From Burkholderiales bacterium (GTDB lineage Bacteria; Pseudomonadota; Gammaproteobacteria; Burkholderiales; Burkholderiaceae_C), in NCBI GenBank assembly GCA_028872015.1, contig JAGWLO010000017.1, forward strand, positions 1 through 56,159: a DNA stretch of 56,159 nt, read 5' to 3'. The notes beneath the pieces are model-generated. The model saw only the letters and a list, made by a program, of their open reading frames with translations, was not told where the DNA came from and ran no database searches. Below are positions 1 through 9,743 of the stretch, in pieces. The position numbers were made by a program, and so were the translations under genes. Position 1 is the stretch's first letter; the number at the start of each line of letters is the position of its first letter.

Positions 1-1034
1 GGGTACGACACCGTGGCCAGCGGCGAGGTCTCGGTCATGCCCCAGCCCTGCAGCAGCCACACGCCATGCCGGTCGTAGGCGCGGATCAGCGACTCGGGCA
101 CCGCCGCGCCGCCGACCAGGCTGCGCATGCCGGCGGGCAGCTTCCAGCGGCCGGGCTGCTCGACCAGCGCGCGCTCGTAGGCCTGGATCATGCTCAGCCA
201 GATCGTGGGCACGCCCAGGGCCAGCGTCGGCGGCTCGAGCTGGATCAGGTCGAGCAGGTCGTCGGCATGCAGGTGGGGGCCGGGAAACACGATCTTCAGC
301 CCCATCATCACCGCGCCGTAGGGCGTGCCCCAGGCGTTGGCGTGGAACATCGGCGCCACCGGCAGCAGCACGTCGGTGCCCTTGAAGTCCCAGTGGTCGC
401 CCAGGCAGCCCACCAGCGTGTGCAGCACCGTGCTGCGGTGCGAATAGACCACGCCCTTGGCGCTGCCGGTGGTGCCCGAGGTGTAGCACATGGAAACCGG
501 GTCGTTCTCGCCGTGCGGGGCGTACTCGAACGACGTGCCGTCGGCCGCGCCCAGCAGTGCTTCGTAGTCCTCCAGGCCGGCCGGCAGCGGCGCGCCCGCG
601 GCGCCGGAAAAGGGGAACACGATCACGCGCTCGAAGCGGTGCAGGTGCGCGAACTGCCGGTACAGCGGCAGCAGGATGTCGTCGACGACGAGGAAGCGGT
701 CGCCGGCATCGGCGGCGATGGCGCCGATGTCGCCCGGCGCCAGGCGCAGGTTCAGCGTGTGCATCACGCCGCCGGCGGCCGGGATGCCGAAGTAGCACTC
801 GAGGTGCGCGTGGTGGTTCCAGCACAGCGTGGCGACGCGGTCGCCCCGCCGCAGCCCCAGGCCCTGCAGCGCCGCGGCCAGCGCGCGCGTGCGGCGGTAG
901 ATCTCGGCGTAGCGGTGCCGGCGCAGGCTCTTGTCGGGCAGGCGCGAGACCACCTCGCTGGCCGCGAAGATCGTGCCCGCCCGCTCGAGCAGGTGGTTGA
1001 TCGACAGCGGCACGTCCATCATCGTCGTCTGCAT
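1..1034 (-). CDS. Acyl-CoA synthetase (AMP-binding), N-terminal part, runs off left edge
   Basis: This gene encodes an ATP-dependent acyl-CoA ligase, which activates a fatty or other carboxylic acid through an acyl-adenylate. About 344 codons from ATG at 1034 are visible. The P-loop-like motif TSGTTGSAKG and the adenylate-binding GWGMTETSP are present, the latter just before the edge. Family members are usually near 540-560 residues, so the C-terminal lid is missing only because the window ends. The N-terminal pattern (MMDVPLSINHLLERA) resembles the medium/long-chain and methylthiopropionate CoA ligase group. The exact substrate cannot be read from the sequence. It is transcribed leftward, 100 bases downstream of parE. 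Confidence 0.9.
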   Translation of the reverse strand, partial: MQTTMMDVPLSINHLLERAGTIFAASEVVSRLPDKSLRRHRYAEIYRRTRALAAALQGLGLRRGDRVATLCWNHHAHLECYFGIPAAGGVMHTLNLRLAPGDIGAIAADAGDRFLVVDDILLPLYRQFAHLHRFERVIVFPFSGAAGAPLPAGLEDYEALLGAADGTSFEYAPHGENDPVSMCYTSGTTGSAKGVVYSHRSTVLHTLVGCLGDHWDFKGTDVLLPVAPMFHANAWGTPYGAVMMGLKIVFPGPHLHADDLLDLIQLEPPTLALGVPTIWLSMIQAYERALVEQPGRWKLPAGMRSLVGGAAVPESLIRAYDRHGVWLLQGWGMTETSPLATVSY

Positions 1035-1134
1035 CGCGGGTCTCCGGCAGCGGCTGGGGCTGGGGCTGGCGGAAATGCTAGCGGCACCCGCCACGCGCGG
1101 CGGCCGCGGGCGGGTAGGTGTTTACGCCGCCGGA

Positions 1135-3129
1135 TCAGACGTCGATGTCCACCGCATCGCCGTGCAGCTCCATCAGCTCGCGCCGCGCCTGGGCCTCGCC
1201 CTTGCCCATCAGCTTGGTCAGCGACTCCGCGGTGGCCTCGAAGCCGCGGCCGTCCCAGCTCACCGGCAGCAGGCGGCGCGTCTCGGGGTTGAGCGTGGTC
1301 TCCCACAGCTGCTCGGCGTTCATCTCGCCCAGGCCCTTGAAGCGGCTGAGCGTCCACGAGCCTTCGCGCGCGCCTTCCTTGCGCAGCTTGTCCAGCGCCG
1401 CCTCGAGCTCGCCCGCGTCGAGCGCGTAGAGCTTGGCCGCGGGCCGCTTGCCGCGGGCCGGCGCGTCGATGCGGAACAGCGGCGGCCGCGCGATGTGCAG
1501 ATGGCCGCGCGCCACCAGCTGCGGAAAGTGGCGGAAGAACAGCGTCAGCAGCAGCACCTGGATGTGCGAGCCGTCGACATCGGCGTCGCTGAGGATGCAG
1601 ACCTTGCCGTAGCGCAGGCCGCTGAAGTCGACCGTGTCGGCCGGGCCGTGCGGGTCGATGCCGATGGCCACCGCGATGTCGTGGATCTCGGTGTTGGCGA
1701 ACAGGCGGTCGCGCTCCACCTCCCAGGTGTTGAGCACCTTGCCGCGCAGCGGCAGCACGGCCTGCGTCTCCTTGTCGCGGCCCATCTTGGCGCTGCCGCC
1801 GGCGCTGTCGCCCTCGACCAGGAAGACCTCGTTCAGGTTCAGGTCGCGGCTTTCGCAGTCGGTGAGCTTGCCGGGCAGCACGGCCACGCCGCTGCCCTTG
1901 CGTTTCTCGACCTTCTGCGAAGCGCGCTGGCGCGTCTGCGCCTGCCGGATCACGAGTTCGGCCAGCCGGCGGCCGTGCTCGACATGCTGGTTCAGCCACA
2001 GCTCGAGGGCCGGCCGCACGTAGGCCGAGACCAGCCGCAGCGCGTCGCGCGAGTTCAGCCGCTCCTTGATCTGGCCCTGGAACTGCGGGTCCAGCACCTT
2101 GGCCGAGAGCACGAAGCTGGCGCGCGAGAACACGTCCTCGGGCATCAGCTTCACGCCCTTGGGCAGCAGCGCGTGCAGGTCGATGAAGCCCTTGATGGCG
2201 GCGTACAGCCCGTCCTTCAGGCCCGACTCGTGGGTGCCGCCGGCCACGGTGGGAATGAGGTTGACGTAGCTTTCGCGCAGCGTGCCGCCGTCTTCGGTGA
2301 AGGCCACGCACCAGCTGGCGCCCTCGCCTTCGGCGAAGTTTTCGCTGATGTCGTCGGTTCGGCCGGCCCCGGCGAACTGCGCACCCTCGAACAGCGGAAT
2401 CAGCGGCTCGGCGGCCAGGCCCTGCAGGAGGTACTCGCGCAGGCCGCCGGCGTACAGCCAGCGCTGGATCTCGGGCTCCTGGGCGCCGGGCTTGTCGATC
2501 GCCAGCGACACCGTCACGCCCGGCATCAGCACGGCCTTGCTGCGCAGCAGGTGCACCAGTTCGGCCCGCGGCAGCTCGGCACTGTCGAAGTATTTCGGAT
2601 CGGGCCACACCCGCACCGTGGTGCCGTGCCGGCGGTCGCCGGCGCCGGCCCGGCGCAGCGCCAGCGGCTCGACCACGTCGCCGCCGGCAAAGGCGGTGGT
2701 CGCCACCTGGCCCTCGCGCCACACCGTCACCGCCAGCCGCCGCGCCAGCGCGTTGGTGACGCTGACGCCCACGCCGTGCAGGCCGCCGCTGAAGCTGTAG
2801 GCGCCGCCCGCGCCCTTGTCGAACTTGCCGCCGGCGTGCAGCCGCGTGTAGACGATCTCGATCACCGGCACCTGCTCCTGGGGGTGCAGGCCGAACGGGA
2901 TGCCGCGCCCGTCGTCCTCGACCGTGACCGAGCCGTCGACGTGCAGCGTCACCGCGATGCGCTTGCCGTGGCCGGCCAGGGCCTCGTCGGCGGCGTTGTC
3001 GATCACTTCCTGCACCACGTGCAACGGGTTGTCGGTGCGGGTGTACATGCCCGGCCGCTGCTTGACGGGCTCCAGACCCTTGAGGACGCGGATCGAGGAT
3101 TCGGCGTATGCGTTCGGTTTGACGGCCAT
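1135..3129 (-). CDS. parE: DNA topoisomerase IV subunit B
   Basis: ParE is the ATPase subunit of topoisomerase IV, which with ParC unlinks daughter chromosomes. The 664-residue product has the GHKL ATPase motifs EVIDNAADEA, DDGRGIPFG and GGLHGVGVSVTNA in the first 125 residues. The TOPRIM motifs LVEGDSAGGSA and SDADVDGSHIQ follow in the C-terminal half. Its length is near that of E. coli ParE (630) and too short for a GyrB with the extra C-terminal insertion, which favours ParE. parC is not in the window. The start MAVKPNAYAESSIRVL is the ATG nearest the conserved N terminus. dadA ends 51 bases upstream on the same strand. Confidence 0.95.
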   Translation of the reverse strand: MAVKPNAYAESSIRVLKGLEPVKQRPGMYTRTDNPLHVVQEVIDNAADEALAGHGKRIAVTLHVDGSVTVEDDGRGIPFGLHPQEQVPVIEIVYTRLHAGGKFDKGAGGAYSFSGGLHGVGVSVTNALARRLAVTVWREGQVATTAFAGGDVVEPLALRRAGAGDRRHGTTVRVWPDPKYFDSAELPRAELVHLLRSKAVLMPGVTVSLAIDKPGAQEPEIQRWLYAGGLREYLLQGLAAEPLIPLFEGAQFAGAGRTDDISENFAEGEGASWCVAFTEDGGTLRESYVNLIPTVAGGTHESGLKDGLYAAIKGFIDLHALLPKGVKLMPEDVFSRASFVLSAKVLDPQFQGQIKERLNSRDALRLVSAYVRPALELWLNQHVEHGRRLAELVIRQAQTRQRASQKVEKRKGSGVAVLPGKLTDCESRDLNLNEVFLVEGDSAGGSAKMGRDKETQAVLPLRGKVLNTWEVERDRLFANTEIHDIAVAIGIDPHGPADTVDFSGLRYGKVCILSDADVDGSHIQVLLLTLFFRHFPQLVARGHLHIARPPLFRIDAPARGKRPAAKLYALDAGELEAALDKLRKEGAREGSWTLSRFKGLGEMNAEQLWETTLNPETRRLLPVSWDGRGFEATAESLTKLMGKGEAQARRELMELHGDAVDIDV

Positions 3130-3180
3130 GGCGCCGATTGTAGAAACCGGGTCGCGCGAAGCGCCGCGCGGGGCGGCCGG

Positions 3181-4449
3181 TCAGGCGCGGGCGTAGCGCG
3201 CCATCGCCAGGGCGGCCACGTCGATCTCGGGCGGCCGCCCCGACACCAGGTCGGCGATCACGCGCCCGGTGCCGGCGGCCATGGTCCAGCCCAGCGTGCC
3301 GTGGCCGGTGGCCAGCAGCAGGTTGCGGATCGGCGTGGCGCCGACGATCGGCGTGCCGTCGGGCGTCATGGGCCGCAGGCCGCACCAGAAGCTGGCCCGC
3401 GAGAGGTCGCCCCCGCGCGGGAACAGGTCGCTCACCACATGCTCGAGCGTGGCGCGCCGCGCCGGCCGCAGCGCCAGGCTGTAGCCCGCCAGCTCGGCCG
3501 TGCCGCCGACGCGGATGCGCTCGCCCAGGCGCGTCACCGCCACCTTGTGCGTCTCGTCCATGACCGTGCTTTCGGGCGCGCCGGCCGGGTCGGTGACCGG
3601 CACCGTGATCGAGTAGCCCTTGACCGGGTAGACCGGGATGCGCAGGCCCAGCGGCCGCAGCGCCAGCGGCGAGTGGCTGCCCAGGGCCAGCACGTAGCGG
3701 TCGGCCGTCAGGCGGCCGGCCGAGGTGTGCACGGCGGCGAGGCCGGGGCCGCCCTGGGCCCGGGGTTCCAGGCGCAGGGCGGTGGTGCCCCAGCGCAGGC
3801 GCGCGCCGAGCTGCGTGGCCATCGCGGCCAGCCGGTTGCTGAACTGGAAGCAGTCGCCGGTCTCGTCGCCGGGCAGCCGCAGCGCGCCGACGAACTTCTC
3901 GCGCGTGAGCGCCAGCGCCGGCTCGGCCGCGACGAAGCCGTCGCGGTCGAGCACCTCGAACGGCACGCCGTACTGGCGCAGCACCGCCACGTCGCCGGCG
4001 ATGCCGTCGAGCTGCCGCTGGGTGCGGAACAGCTGCAGCGTGCCTTGCGCACGGTCGTCGTAGGCGATGCCGGTCTCGGCCCGCAGGGCCTTCAGGCAAT
4101 CGCGGCTGTACTCGGCGATGGGCACCATCCGGCTCTTGTTCAGCGCATAGGCGCGCTCGGTGCAGTTGGCCAGCAGCTGCAGGCCCCAGCGCCACATGGC
4201 GGGATCGAGCAGCGGCCAGATGACCAGCGGCGAGTGGCGCATCAGCATCCACTTGATGGCCTTCACCGGCACGCCCGGCCCGGCCCAGGGCGCGCTGTAG
4301 CCGGGCGACACCTCGCCGGCATTGCCGAAGCTCGTCTCCAGCGCCGGGCCGGGCTGGCGCTCGACCAGTTCGACCTCGTGCCCGGCCCGGGCCAGGTAGT
4401 AGGCGCAAGACACCCCGATCACGCCGCCGCCCAGCACCAGCACCTTCAT
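3181..4449 (-). CDS. dadA: D-amino acid dehydrogenase small subunit
   Basis: DadA is an FAD-dependent, membrane-associated dehydrogenase that deaminates D-amino acids, classically D-alanine, to 2-oxo acids and passes electrons to the respiratory chain. The product (about 422 residues) begins [20 protein letters not shown], the Rossmann dinucleotide fold. [19 protein letters not shown] is characteristic of Dad[17 protein letters not shown] and [10 protein letters not shown] form the C-terminal FAD-binding part. I start at ATG 4449, which has an AGGGTGG-like ribosome site; a GTG nine bases upstream would add only MGA. No alanine racemase gene is adjacent, so a catabolic link to L-alanine cannot be claimed. 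Confidence 0.93.
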   Translation of the reverse strand: MKVLVLGGGVIGVSCAYYLARAGHEVELVERQPGPALETSFGNAGEVSPGYSAPWAGPGVPVKAIKWMLMRHSPLVIWPLLDPAMWRWGLQLLANCTERAYALNKSRMVPIAEYSRDCLKALRAETGIAYDDRAQGTLQLFRTQRQLDGIAGDVAVLRQYGVPFEVLDRDGFVAAEPALALTREKFVGALRLPGDETGDCFQFSNRLAAMATQLGARLRWGTTALRLEPRAQGGPGLAAVHTSAGRLTADRYVLALGSHSPLALRPLGLRIPVYPVKGYSITVPVTDPAGAPESTVMDETHKVAVTRLGERIRVGGTAELAGYSLALRPARRATLEHVVSDLFPRGGDLSRASFWCGLRPMTPDGTPIVGATPIRNLLLATGHGTLGWTMAAGTGRVIADLVSGRPPEIDVAALAMARYARA

Positions 4450-4533
4450 CGCGCCCACCCTGCCTGTTCAGATCCGCCTGGATGGAAGGGCACTGTAGCG
4501 GCCGGGGCGGCGCCGCAGCGCAGCGAATTCTTC

Positions 4534-4548
4534 GACAATCGCCGCATG
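4534..4548 (+). promoter_or_regulatory. -10-like hexamer 6 bases before methyltransferase ATG
   Basis: GACAAT at 4534-4539 is followed by six bases and the ATG at 4546. If it is a -10 element, transcription would begin at or next to the ATG, giving a leaderless mRNA. No convincing -35 hexamer or Shine-Dalgarno sequence precedes the start. The same arrangement occurs at 5200, 13238 and 55653. Confidence 0.4.
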
Positions 4549-5202
4549 AATCAGGCTTCTGGCCCGCCCGCGCCGCCGATGATGCGGGGCCCCTCGGCCG
4601 GCCAGGCGGCCGGCCAGGACCCCCGCCCCGACGCGGCCCACGCAACGCTCCCGCCCTCGCCCTGGGTGCAGCGTTTCGCCGCGCTGCTGGCGCCGGGGGC
4701 GACCGTGCTCGACCTGGCCTGCGGCAGCGGCCGCCACCTGCGCTGGCTGGCGGCGCAGGGCTATGCCGTCACCGGCGTCGACCGCGATGCCGCGGCCCTG
4801 GCGCCGCTGTCCGCCCTGGCCGAGACGGTGGTGGCCGATCTCGAGGCCGCGCCCTGGCCACTGCCGGGGCGGCGCTTCGGCGGCATCGTCGTCACCAACT
4901 ACCTGTGGCGGCCCCTGTGGCCGGCGCTGCGCGCGGCGCTGGCCGAAGGCGGCGTGCTGATCTGCGAGACCTTCGCTGCCGGCCACGAGCGCATCGGCCG
5001 GCCCGCCCGGCCCGAGTTCCTGCTGCGCCGCGGCGAGCTGCTGCACCTGTGCGACGGGCTGCGCGTGGTGGCCTACGAAGACGGCTGGGAGCCCACGCCG
5101 GCGCGCCAGGTGCAGCGCATCGCGGCCGTGCAACCGGCGCCCGGCGCGGACGCTGCCGCGCGCTACCCCCTGACCGGCGGGCCGGCGGCGGGGGCCCGCT
5201 AA
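4546..5202 (+). CDS. Class I SAM-dependent methyltransferase
   Basis: This is a 218-residue protein with the S-adenosylmethionine motif [17 protein letters not shown] at about residues 52-67. The acidic loop VTGVDRD and the post-motif [12 protein letters not shown] follow. The first roughly 40 residues are Ala/Pro/Gly-rich and probably disordered. The substrate is unknown. It is transcribed with dapA and bamC, an order I associate with Burkholderiales, but its role in that context has not been established to my knowledge. The ATG at 4546 is chosen because the fold begins soon after it and an open frame upstream lacks homology. Confidence 0.88.
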   Translation: MNQASGPPAPPMMRGPSAGQAAGQDPRPDAAHATLPPSPWVQRFAALLAPGATVLDLACGSGRHLRWLAAQGYAVTGVDRDAAALAPLSALAETVVADLEAAPWPLPGRRFGGIVVTNYLWRPLWPALRAALAEGGVLICETFAAGHERIGRPARPEFLLRRGELLHLCDGLRVVAYEDGWEPTPARQVQRIAAVQPAPGADAAARYPLTGGPAAGAR

Positions 5203-5235
5203 AATCCGGCGATGCCCTGGACCCGCACCGCATGA
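5200..5235 (+). promoter_or_regulatory. Putative promoter plus 7-codon leader frame coupled to dapA
   Basis: TAAAAT at 5200-5205 (overlapping the methyltransferase stop) lies six bases before an ATG at 5212. That ATG opens a frame encoding MPWTRTA, which ends in TGA at 5233-5235 and overlaps the dapA ATG (5232) as ATGA. dapA itself has no clear Shine-Dalgarno sequence. The arrangement would suit a leaderless short frame delivering ribosomes to dapA by stop-start coupling. This is inferred from layout only. Confidence 0.35.
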
Positions 5236-6116
5236 AACCCATCGTTGGCAGCATCGTCGCGCTCGTCACGCCGATGCACGAGGACGGCAGCGTCGACTAC
5301 GACGGCCTGCGCCGCCTGATCGACTGGCATGTGGCCGAAGGCACCGACTGCATCGGCGTCGTCGGCACCACGGGCGAATCGCCGACGGTCACGATGCAGG
5401 AGAACTGCGAAGTGATCCGCGTGGCCGTGCAGCATGCCGCCGGCCGCGTGCCCATCATGGCCGGCACCGGCGCCAACGCCACCGCCGAGGCCATCGAGCT
5501 GGCGCGCTACGCGCGCGAAGTCGGGGCCGACTGCCATCTCTCGGTGGTGCCCTACTACAACCGGCCCTCGCAGGAGGGCATCTACCGCCACTTCCGCGCC
5601 ATCGCCGAGGCGGTGGACCTGCCGCTGGTGCTGTACAACGTGCCCGGCCGCACGGTGGCCGACCTGCTGCCCGAGACGACGCTGCGCCTGGCCCAGGTGC
5701 CGGGCGTGGTCGGCATCAAGGAAGCCACCGGCAACATCGAGCGCGCGGCCTCCCTCATCCGCCAGGCGCCCGCCGGCTTCTCGGTGTACTCGGGCGACGA
5801 CGGCACCGCCGTCGCCTTGATGCTGCTGGGCGGCCGCGGCAACGTCAGCGTCACCGCCAACGTGGCACCGCGGCTGATGCACGAGTTGTGCAAGGCCGCC
5901 ATCGAAGGCGATGCGCGGCAGGCCACCGCCCTGCACCTGCGCCTGCTGCCGCTGCACAAGCAGCTGTTCTGCGAGCCCAGCCCGGCACCGGCCAAGTGGG
6001 CGATGTCGCAGCTGGGCCTGTGCGGGCCGCAGGTGCGGCTGCCGATCCTGCCGCTGACCGCGGCGGGCCAGACGCTGGTGGGCCAGGCCCTGCGCGAGTC
6101 GGGCTTGCTGGCTTGA
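5232..6116 (+). CDS. dapA: 4-hydroxy-tetrahydrodipicolinate synthase
   Basis: DapA condenses pyruvate with aspartate semialdehyde, the first committed step to diaminopimelate and lysine, in the cytoplasm. The 294-residue product is full length (E. coli 292). The Schiff-base lysine is K163 in [15 protein letters not shown] carries the conserved threonines, YYNRP has the catalytic tyrosine, and YNVPGRT is present. It lies in the same direction as the upstream methyltransferase and downstream bamC, whose older name dapX reflects the same pairing in enterobacteria. The start overlaps the stop of a tiny upstream frame. Confidence 0.97.
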   Translation: MKPIVGSIVALVTPMHEDGSVDYDGLRRLIDWHVAEGTDCIGVVGTTGESPTVTMQENCEVIRVAVQHAAGRVPIMAGTGANATAEAIELARYAREVGADCHLSVVPYYNRPSQEGIYRHFRAIAEAVDLPLVLYNVPGRTVADLLPETTLRLAQVPGVVGIKEATGNIERAASLIRQAPAGFSVYSGDDGTAVALMLLGGRGNVSVTANVAPRLMHELCKAAIEGDARQATALHLRLLPLHKQLFCEPSPAPAKWAMSQLGLCGPQVRLPILPLTAAGQTLVGQALRESGLLA

Positions 6117-6198
6117 CCCGCCGCGCCTCCTTTCCGTCCTTCTTCGGACCCACACCCCCATGCGCGGGCGCCGTCGCGGCCGTCGCGGAGACCCCAAC

Positions 6199-7359
6199 GT
6201 GAATCCCCGTTTCGCCATCACCTCCCTGCGGCTCGCCACCCTCACGCTGCTGGCCGCGCTGGCCGGGTGCTCCACCGTCAAGGGCTGGTTCGCGTCCGAC
6301 GACGAGTCCGGCGTCGACACCCAGCCCCAGCGGCCGCAGTCGCTGATCGTGCCGCCCGACCTGTCGCAGCTCAGCCGCGACAGCCGCTATGCGGTGCAGG
6401 GCGGCGTGGTCAGCGCCTCCGAGGCCGGCGCCTCGGCCCCGGCCGCCGCAGTCGCCACCGGCGCGCCCACGGTGGCCATCAACAGCGAAGGCGGCATGCA
6501 CATCGAGCGCGACGGCCAGGCGCGCTGGCTGGTGGTGCCGCAGTCCCCCGAGACGCTGTGGCCGCAGGTCAAGGCCTTCTGGGAGCGGCGCGGCTACAAG
6601 CTGAGCGTGGACGACCCGAAGCTCGGCGTCATGGACACGGAGTGGCACGAGGACAAGTCGAAAGCGCCGCTGGGCACGGTGCGCAAGCTGCTGGGCGGTC
6701 TGCTCGACAACGCGGTCGACACCGGGCTGCGCGATGCCTACCGCACGCGCATCGAGCGCACCGCCAAGGGCAGCGAGATCTACATCAGCCAGCGCGGCAT
6801 CCGCGAGGTCTTCGTCAACGACCAGCACGACGAGACCGCATGGCGCCCGCGCCCGAACGACCCGCAGCTCGAGGCCGAGATGCTCGCGCGCCTGATGCTG
6901 GCGCTGGGCGGCCCCGGGGCCGGCGCCAACGCCGCCGCTGCCGCTGGCCCGGCCGCGGCGGCCAGCGCCGCCACCGTGACACAGGCGCCACTGGCCCGCA
7001 TGGCCGACCCCGCCCAGCAGCCCACCACGCTGACGCTGGACGAGCCCTTCGACCGCGCCTGGCGCCGCGTCGGCCTGGCACTGGACCGGGGCGGCTTCAC
7101 GGTCGAGGACCGCGACCGCACGGCCGGTCTGTACTTCGTGCGCTGGGTCGACCCGAAGAACGTCAACAAGGAGCAACCGGGCTGGTGGGCCCGCCTGTTC
7201 GGCGACCACAGCAACCCGCAGGCGGCGCTGCGCTTCCGCATCGCCCTGAAGCCGAGCGCCGACCAGACCACGGTGGCGGTGCAGAACTCCACCGGCCAGG
7301 TCGACACCGGCGACAACGCCCGCCGCATCGCCGACCTGCTGCTGCAAGACCTGCGCTGA
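6199..7359 (+). CDS. bamC: Outer membrane assembly lipoprotein BamC
   Basis: BamC is a lipoprotein partner of the BAM complex that inserts beta-barrel proteins into the outer membrane. From the GTG start at 6199 (GGAG eight bases upstream) the 386-residue product has a signal peptide ending in the lipobox LAGC, so Cys24 would be lipidated. Two helix-grip repeats typical of BamC follow: about residues 95-230 (RWLVVPQSPETLWPQVKAF) and 280-385 (TLDEPFDRAWRRVGLALDRG). An Ala-rich linker separates them. An in-frame ATG 39 bases upstream would place arginines before the signal peptide and is less likely. The gene ends facing gltA across a strong hairpin. Confidence 0.9.
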   Translation: MNPRFAITSLRLATLTLLAALAGCSTVKGWFASDDESGVDTQPQRPQSLIVPPDLSQLSRDSRYAVQGGVVSASEAGASAPAAAVATGAPTVAINSEGGMHIERDGQARWLVVPQSPETLWPQVKAFWERRGYKLSVDDPKLGVMDTEWHEDKSKAPLGTVRKLLGGLLDNAVDTGLRDAYRTRIERTAKGSEIYISQRGIREVFVNDQHDETAWRPRPNDPQLEAEMLARLMLALGGPGAGANAAAAAGPAAAASAATVTQAPLARMADPAQQPTTLTLDEPFDRAWRRVGLALDRGGFTVEDRDRTAGLYFVRWVDPKNVNKEQPGWWARLFGDHSNPQAALRFRIALKPSADQTTVAVQNSTGQVDTGDNARRIADLLLQDLR

Positions 7360-7363
7360 CTGA

Positions 7364-7386
7364 GTGCCGCGGCGCTCCCGCGGCAC
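7364..7386. terminator. Perfect hairpin between convergent bamC and gltA
   Basis: GTGCCGCGG (7364-7372) pairs with CCGCGGCAC (7378-7386) around a five-base loop. TGAG/CTCA flank it at 7361-7364 and 7390-7393. The stem lies five bases after the bamC stop and ten before the gltA stop and could serve both strands. There is no U tract, so intrinsic termination is uncertain. Confidence 0.6.
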
Positions 7387-7396
7387 CGTCTCAGCG

Positions 7397-8707
7397 CTAT
7401 CGCGCGGCCAGCGGCCTGACGTCGCGCCGCGGCGAGCCGACGAAGAGCTGGCGCGGCCGGCCGATCTTGTATTCGGGGTCGGCGATCATCTCGTTGAGCT
7501 GGGCGATCCAGCCCACCGTGCGCGCGAGCGAGAAGACGGCGGTGAACAGGCCCACCGGGATGCCGATCGCGCGCTGCACGATGCCCGAGTAGAAGTCGAC
7601 GTTCGGGTAGAGCTTGCGCGAGACGAAGTAGTCGTCCTCGAGCGCGATCTTCTCCAGCGCCATCGCCAGCTTGAACAGCGGGTCGTCGTGCAGGCCCAGC
7701 GCGCTCAGCACCTCGTGGCAGGTCTCGCGCATCAGCTTGGCGCGCGGGTCGTAGTTCTTGTAGACGCGGTGGCCGAAGCCCATCAGCTTGACGCTGCTGT
7801 TCTTGTCCTTGACCTGCTTGATGAACTCGCCGATCTTCTCGACGCCGCCGTTGCGCTGGATGTCCTCCAGCATGTTCAGCGCGGCCTCGTTGGCGCCGCC
7901 GTGCGCCGGGCCCCACAGGCAGGCCACGCCGGCGGCGATGGCGGCGAACGGGTTGGTGCCCGAGCTGCCGCACAGGCGCACGGTGGAGGTGGAGGCGTTC
8001 TGCTCGTGGTCGGCGTGCAGGATGAAGATGCGGTCGATGGCGCGCACGAGCACGTCGTTGGGCGCGTACGGTTCGCACGGCGTGGCGAACATCATGCGCA
8101 TGAAGTTCGCCGAGTACGACAGGTCGTTCTGCGGGTAGATGTAGGGCTGGCCGACGCCGTACTTGTAGGCCATGGCCACCAGCGTGGGCATCTTGGCGAT
8201 GAGGCGGATCGCGCTGATCTCGCGGTGCTGGGCGTTGTTGATGTCGGTGCTGTCGTGATAGAAGGCCGACAGGGCGCCCACCAGGCCGGTCATCACCGCC
8301 ATCGGATGGGCGTCGCGGCGGAAGCCGCGCAGGAAGAACTGCATCTGCTCGTTGACCATCGTGTGATGGCTCACGAGCCTGACGAATTCGGCCTTCTGCG
8401 TCGCGTTCGGCAGCTCGCCCTTGAGCAGCAGGTAGCAGGTCTCGAGGAAGTCGCAGTGCTGCGCCAGCTGCTCGATCGGGTAGCCGCGGTACAGCAGCTC
8501 GCCCTTGTCGCCGTCGATGTAGGTGATGGTGCTGTTGCACGAGGCCGTGCTCAGGAAGCCCGGGTCGTAGGTGAACTTGCCGGTCTGGGCGTAGAGCTTG
8601 CGGATGTCGATCACGTCCGGGCCGATGCTGCCCTTGTAGATCGGCAGGTCCATGCTCGGGCTGCCGTCGGAGAACGACAGCATGGCTTTGACGTCGGAAG
8701 GGGTCAT
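7397..8707 (-). CDS. gltA: Citrate synthase (type II)
   Basis: GltA condenses oxaloacetate and acetyl-CoA to citrate, the entry step of the TCA cycle. The 436-residue product starts [15 protein letters not shown]. It carries the active-site motifs [23 protein letters not shown] and [14 protein letters not shown] of type II hexameric synthases, the type inhibited by NADH in many proteobacteria. It lies 32 bases downstream of sdhE and is probably the last gene of the GntR-sdhCDAB-sdhE-gltA unit. A longer upstream reading of this frame, through sdhE and sdhB, has no homology. Confidence 0.97.
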   Translation of the reverse strand: MTPSDVKAMLSFSDGSPSMDLPIYKGSIGPDVIDIRKLYAQTGKFTYDPGFLSTASCNSTITYIDGDKGELLYRGYPIEQLAQHCDFLETCYLLLKGELPNATQKAEFVRLVSHHTMVNEQMQFFLRGFRRDAHPMAVMTGLVGALSAFYHDSTDINNAQHREISAIRLIAKMPTLVAMAYKYGVGQPYIYPQNDLSYSANFMRMMFATPCEPYAPNDVLVRAIDRIFILHADHEQNASTSTVRLCGSSGTNPFAAIAAGVACLWGPAHGGANEAALNMLEDIQRNGGVEKIGEFIKQVKDKNSSVKLMGFGHRVYKNYDPRAKLMRETCHEVLSALGLHDDPLFKLAMALEKIALEDDYFVSRKLYPNVDFYSGIVQRAIGIPVGLFTAVFSLARTVGWIAQLNEMIADPEYKIGRPRQLFVGSPRRDVRPLAAR

Positions 8708-8739
8708 GGCTTCGGGCCTTTCTTCGGTTTTCGGGTCGG

Positions 8740-9012
8740 TCACGGCAGGCGCAGCAAGGCCAGCACCTCGTGCACTTCGGGAGAGTCGCTGAGTTCCGGC
8801 ACGGCCGGCGGCTGCCTGCGCCGCAGCAGCAGATCGAGCAGGTCGTTGTCCGGCAGGTCCATCAGGGCGTTCAGCCCCGCGGCCTGCCGGTTCGTGATCG
8901 TCTCCCCGTGCCGGCGAAAGAAGCGTTCGATGAGCAGATCGTTCTCGAGCAGGCCGCGGCGGCAGCGCCACCGCAGCTTGCTGAGCGCGCGCTCGTCGAG
9001 ACGGTCGTCCAT
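8740..9012 (-). CDS. sdhE: FAD assembly factor SdhE
   Basis: SdhE (the YgfY/SDH5 family) promotes covalent flavinylation of the succinate dehydrogenase flavoprotein SdhA. The 90-residue protein has the family motif [15 protein letters not shown] near residues 18-32, where RGxxE is the segment that contacts SdhA. It sits directly between sdhB (12 bases upstream) and gltA, as is common in betaproteobacteria. This position agrees with its role in maturing the product of sdhA from the same operon. Confidence 0.93.
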   Translation of the reverse strand: MDDRLDERALSKLRWRCRRGLLENDLLIERFFRRHGETITNRQAAGLNALMDLPDNDLLDLLLRRRQPPAVPELSDSPEVHEVLALLRLP

Positions 9013-9024
9013 GGCGTCCTGAGG

Positions 9025-9729
9025 TCACACCGCGCGGCGGACCATCAGCTCCTTGATCTTGCCGATCGCCTTGGTCGGGTTCAGGCCCTTGGGGCAGACG
9101 TCGACGCAGTTCATGATCGTGTGGCAGCGGAAAAGCCGGTACGGATCCTCGAGGTTGTCGAGGCGGCCGCCGGTGTCCTGGTCGCGGCTGTCGGCGATGA
9201 AGCGGTAGGCCTGCAGCAGCCCGGCCGGGCCCACGAACTTGTCGGGGTTCCACCAGAAGCTGGGACAGCTGGTGGAGCAGCTGGCGCACAGGATGCACTC
9301 GTACAGGCCGTTCAGCTCGTCACGCTCCTCGGGGCTTTGCAGGCGCTCCTTCTCGGGCGGCGGCTCGTCGTTGACGAGGTAGGGCTTGATCGAGTTGTAC
9401 TGCTTGAAGAACAGGGTCATGTCCACGATCAGGTCGCGGATCACGGGCAGCCCGGGCAGCGGCTTGAGCACGATGGTGCCGGGCAGCGTGCGCATGTTGG
9501 TCAGGCAGGCCAGGCCGTTCTTGCCGTTGATGTTCATGGCGTCGGAGCCGCACACGCCCTCGCGGCAGCTGCGCCGGAAGCTCAAGCTGGGGTCGACCTT
9601 CTTCAGCTTCATCAGCGCGTCGAGCAGCATGCGCTCGTGGCCGTCGAGCTCGACCTCGAGCGTCTGCATGCGCGGCTTGGCGTCGGTGTCGGGGTCGTAA
9701 CGGTAGATCTGGAAGGTGCGGAGCGTCAT
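9025..9729 (-). CDS. sdhB: Succinate dehydrogenase iron-sulfur subunit
   Basis: SdhB carries electrons from SdhA to ubiquinone in complex II. The 234-residue product has the [2Fe-2S] motif [10 protein letters not shown] with a further cysteine in NGKNGLAC. The [4Fe-4S] motif [12 protein letters not shown] and the [3Fe-4S] motif [12 protein letters not shown] follow. ATG 9729 gives the standard N terminus [14 protein letters not shown]. The gene is 14 bases downstream of sdhA. Confidence 0.97.
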   Translation of the reverse strand: MTLRTFQIYRYDPDTDAKPRMQTLEVELDGHERMLLDALMKLKKVDPSLSFRRSCREGVCGSDAMNINGKNGLACLTNMRTLPGTIVLKPLPGLPVIRDLIVDMTLFFKQYNSIKPYLVNDEPPPEKERLQSPEERDELNGLYECILCASCSTSCPSFWWNPDKFVGPAGLLQAYRFIADSRDQDTGGRLDNLEDPYRLFRCHTIMNCVDVCPKGLNPTKAIGKIKELMVRRAV

Positions 9730-9743
9730 GGGAAACAACCTGT

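Noticed and set aside
931..4545. Very long open frame antisense to parE and dadA, continuing into the methyltransferase
   Set aside because: Only the final part from ATG 4546 is a recognisable protein; the rest is His/Arg/Gln/Val-rich shadow coding opposite parE and dadA, as expected at this G+C content.
4482..5231. Apparent 250-codon extension of dapA upstream
   Set aside because: It overlaps the methyltransferase in another frame and has no homology; DapA starts at MKPIVGS.
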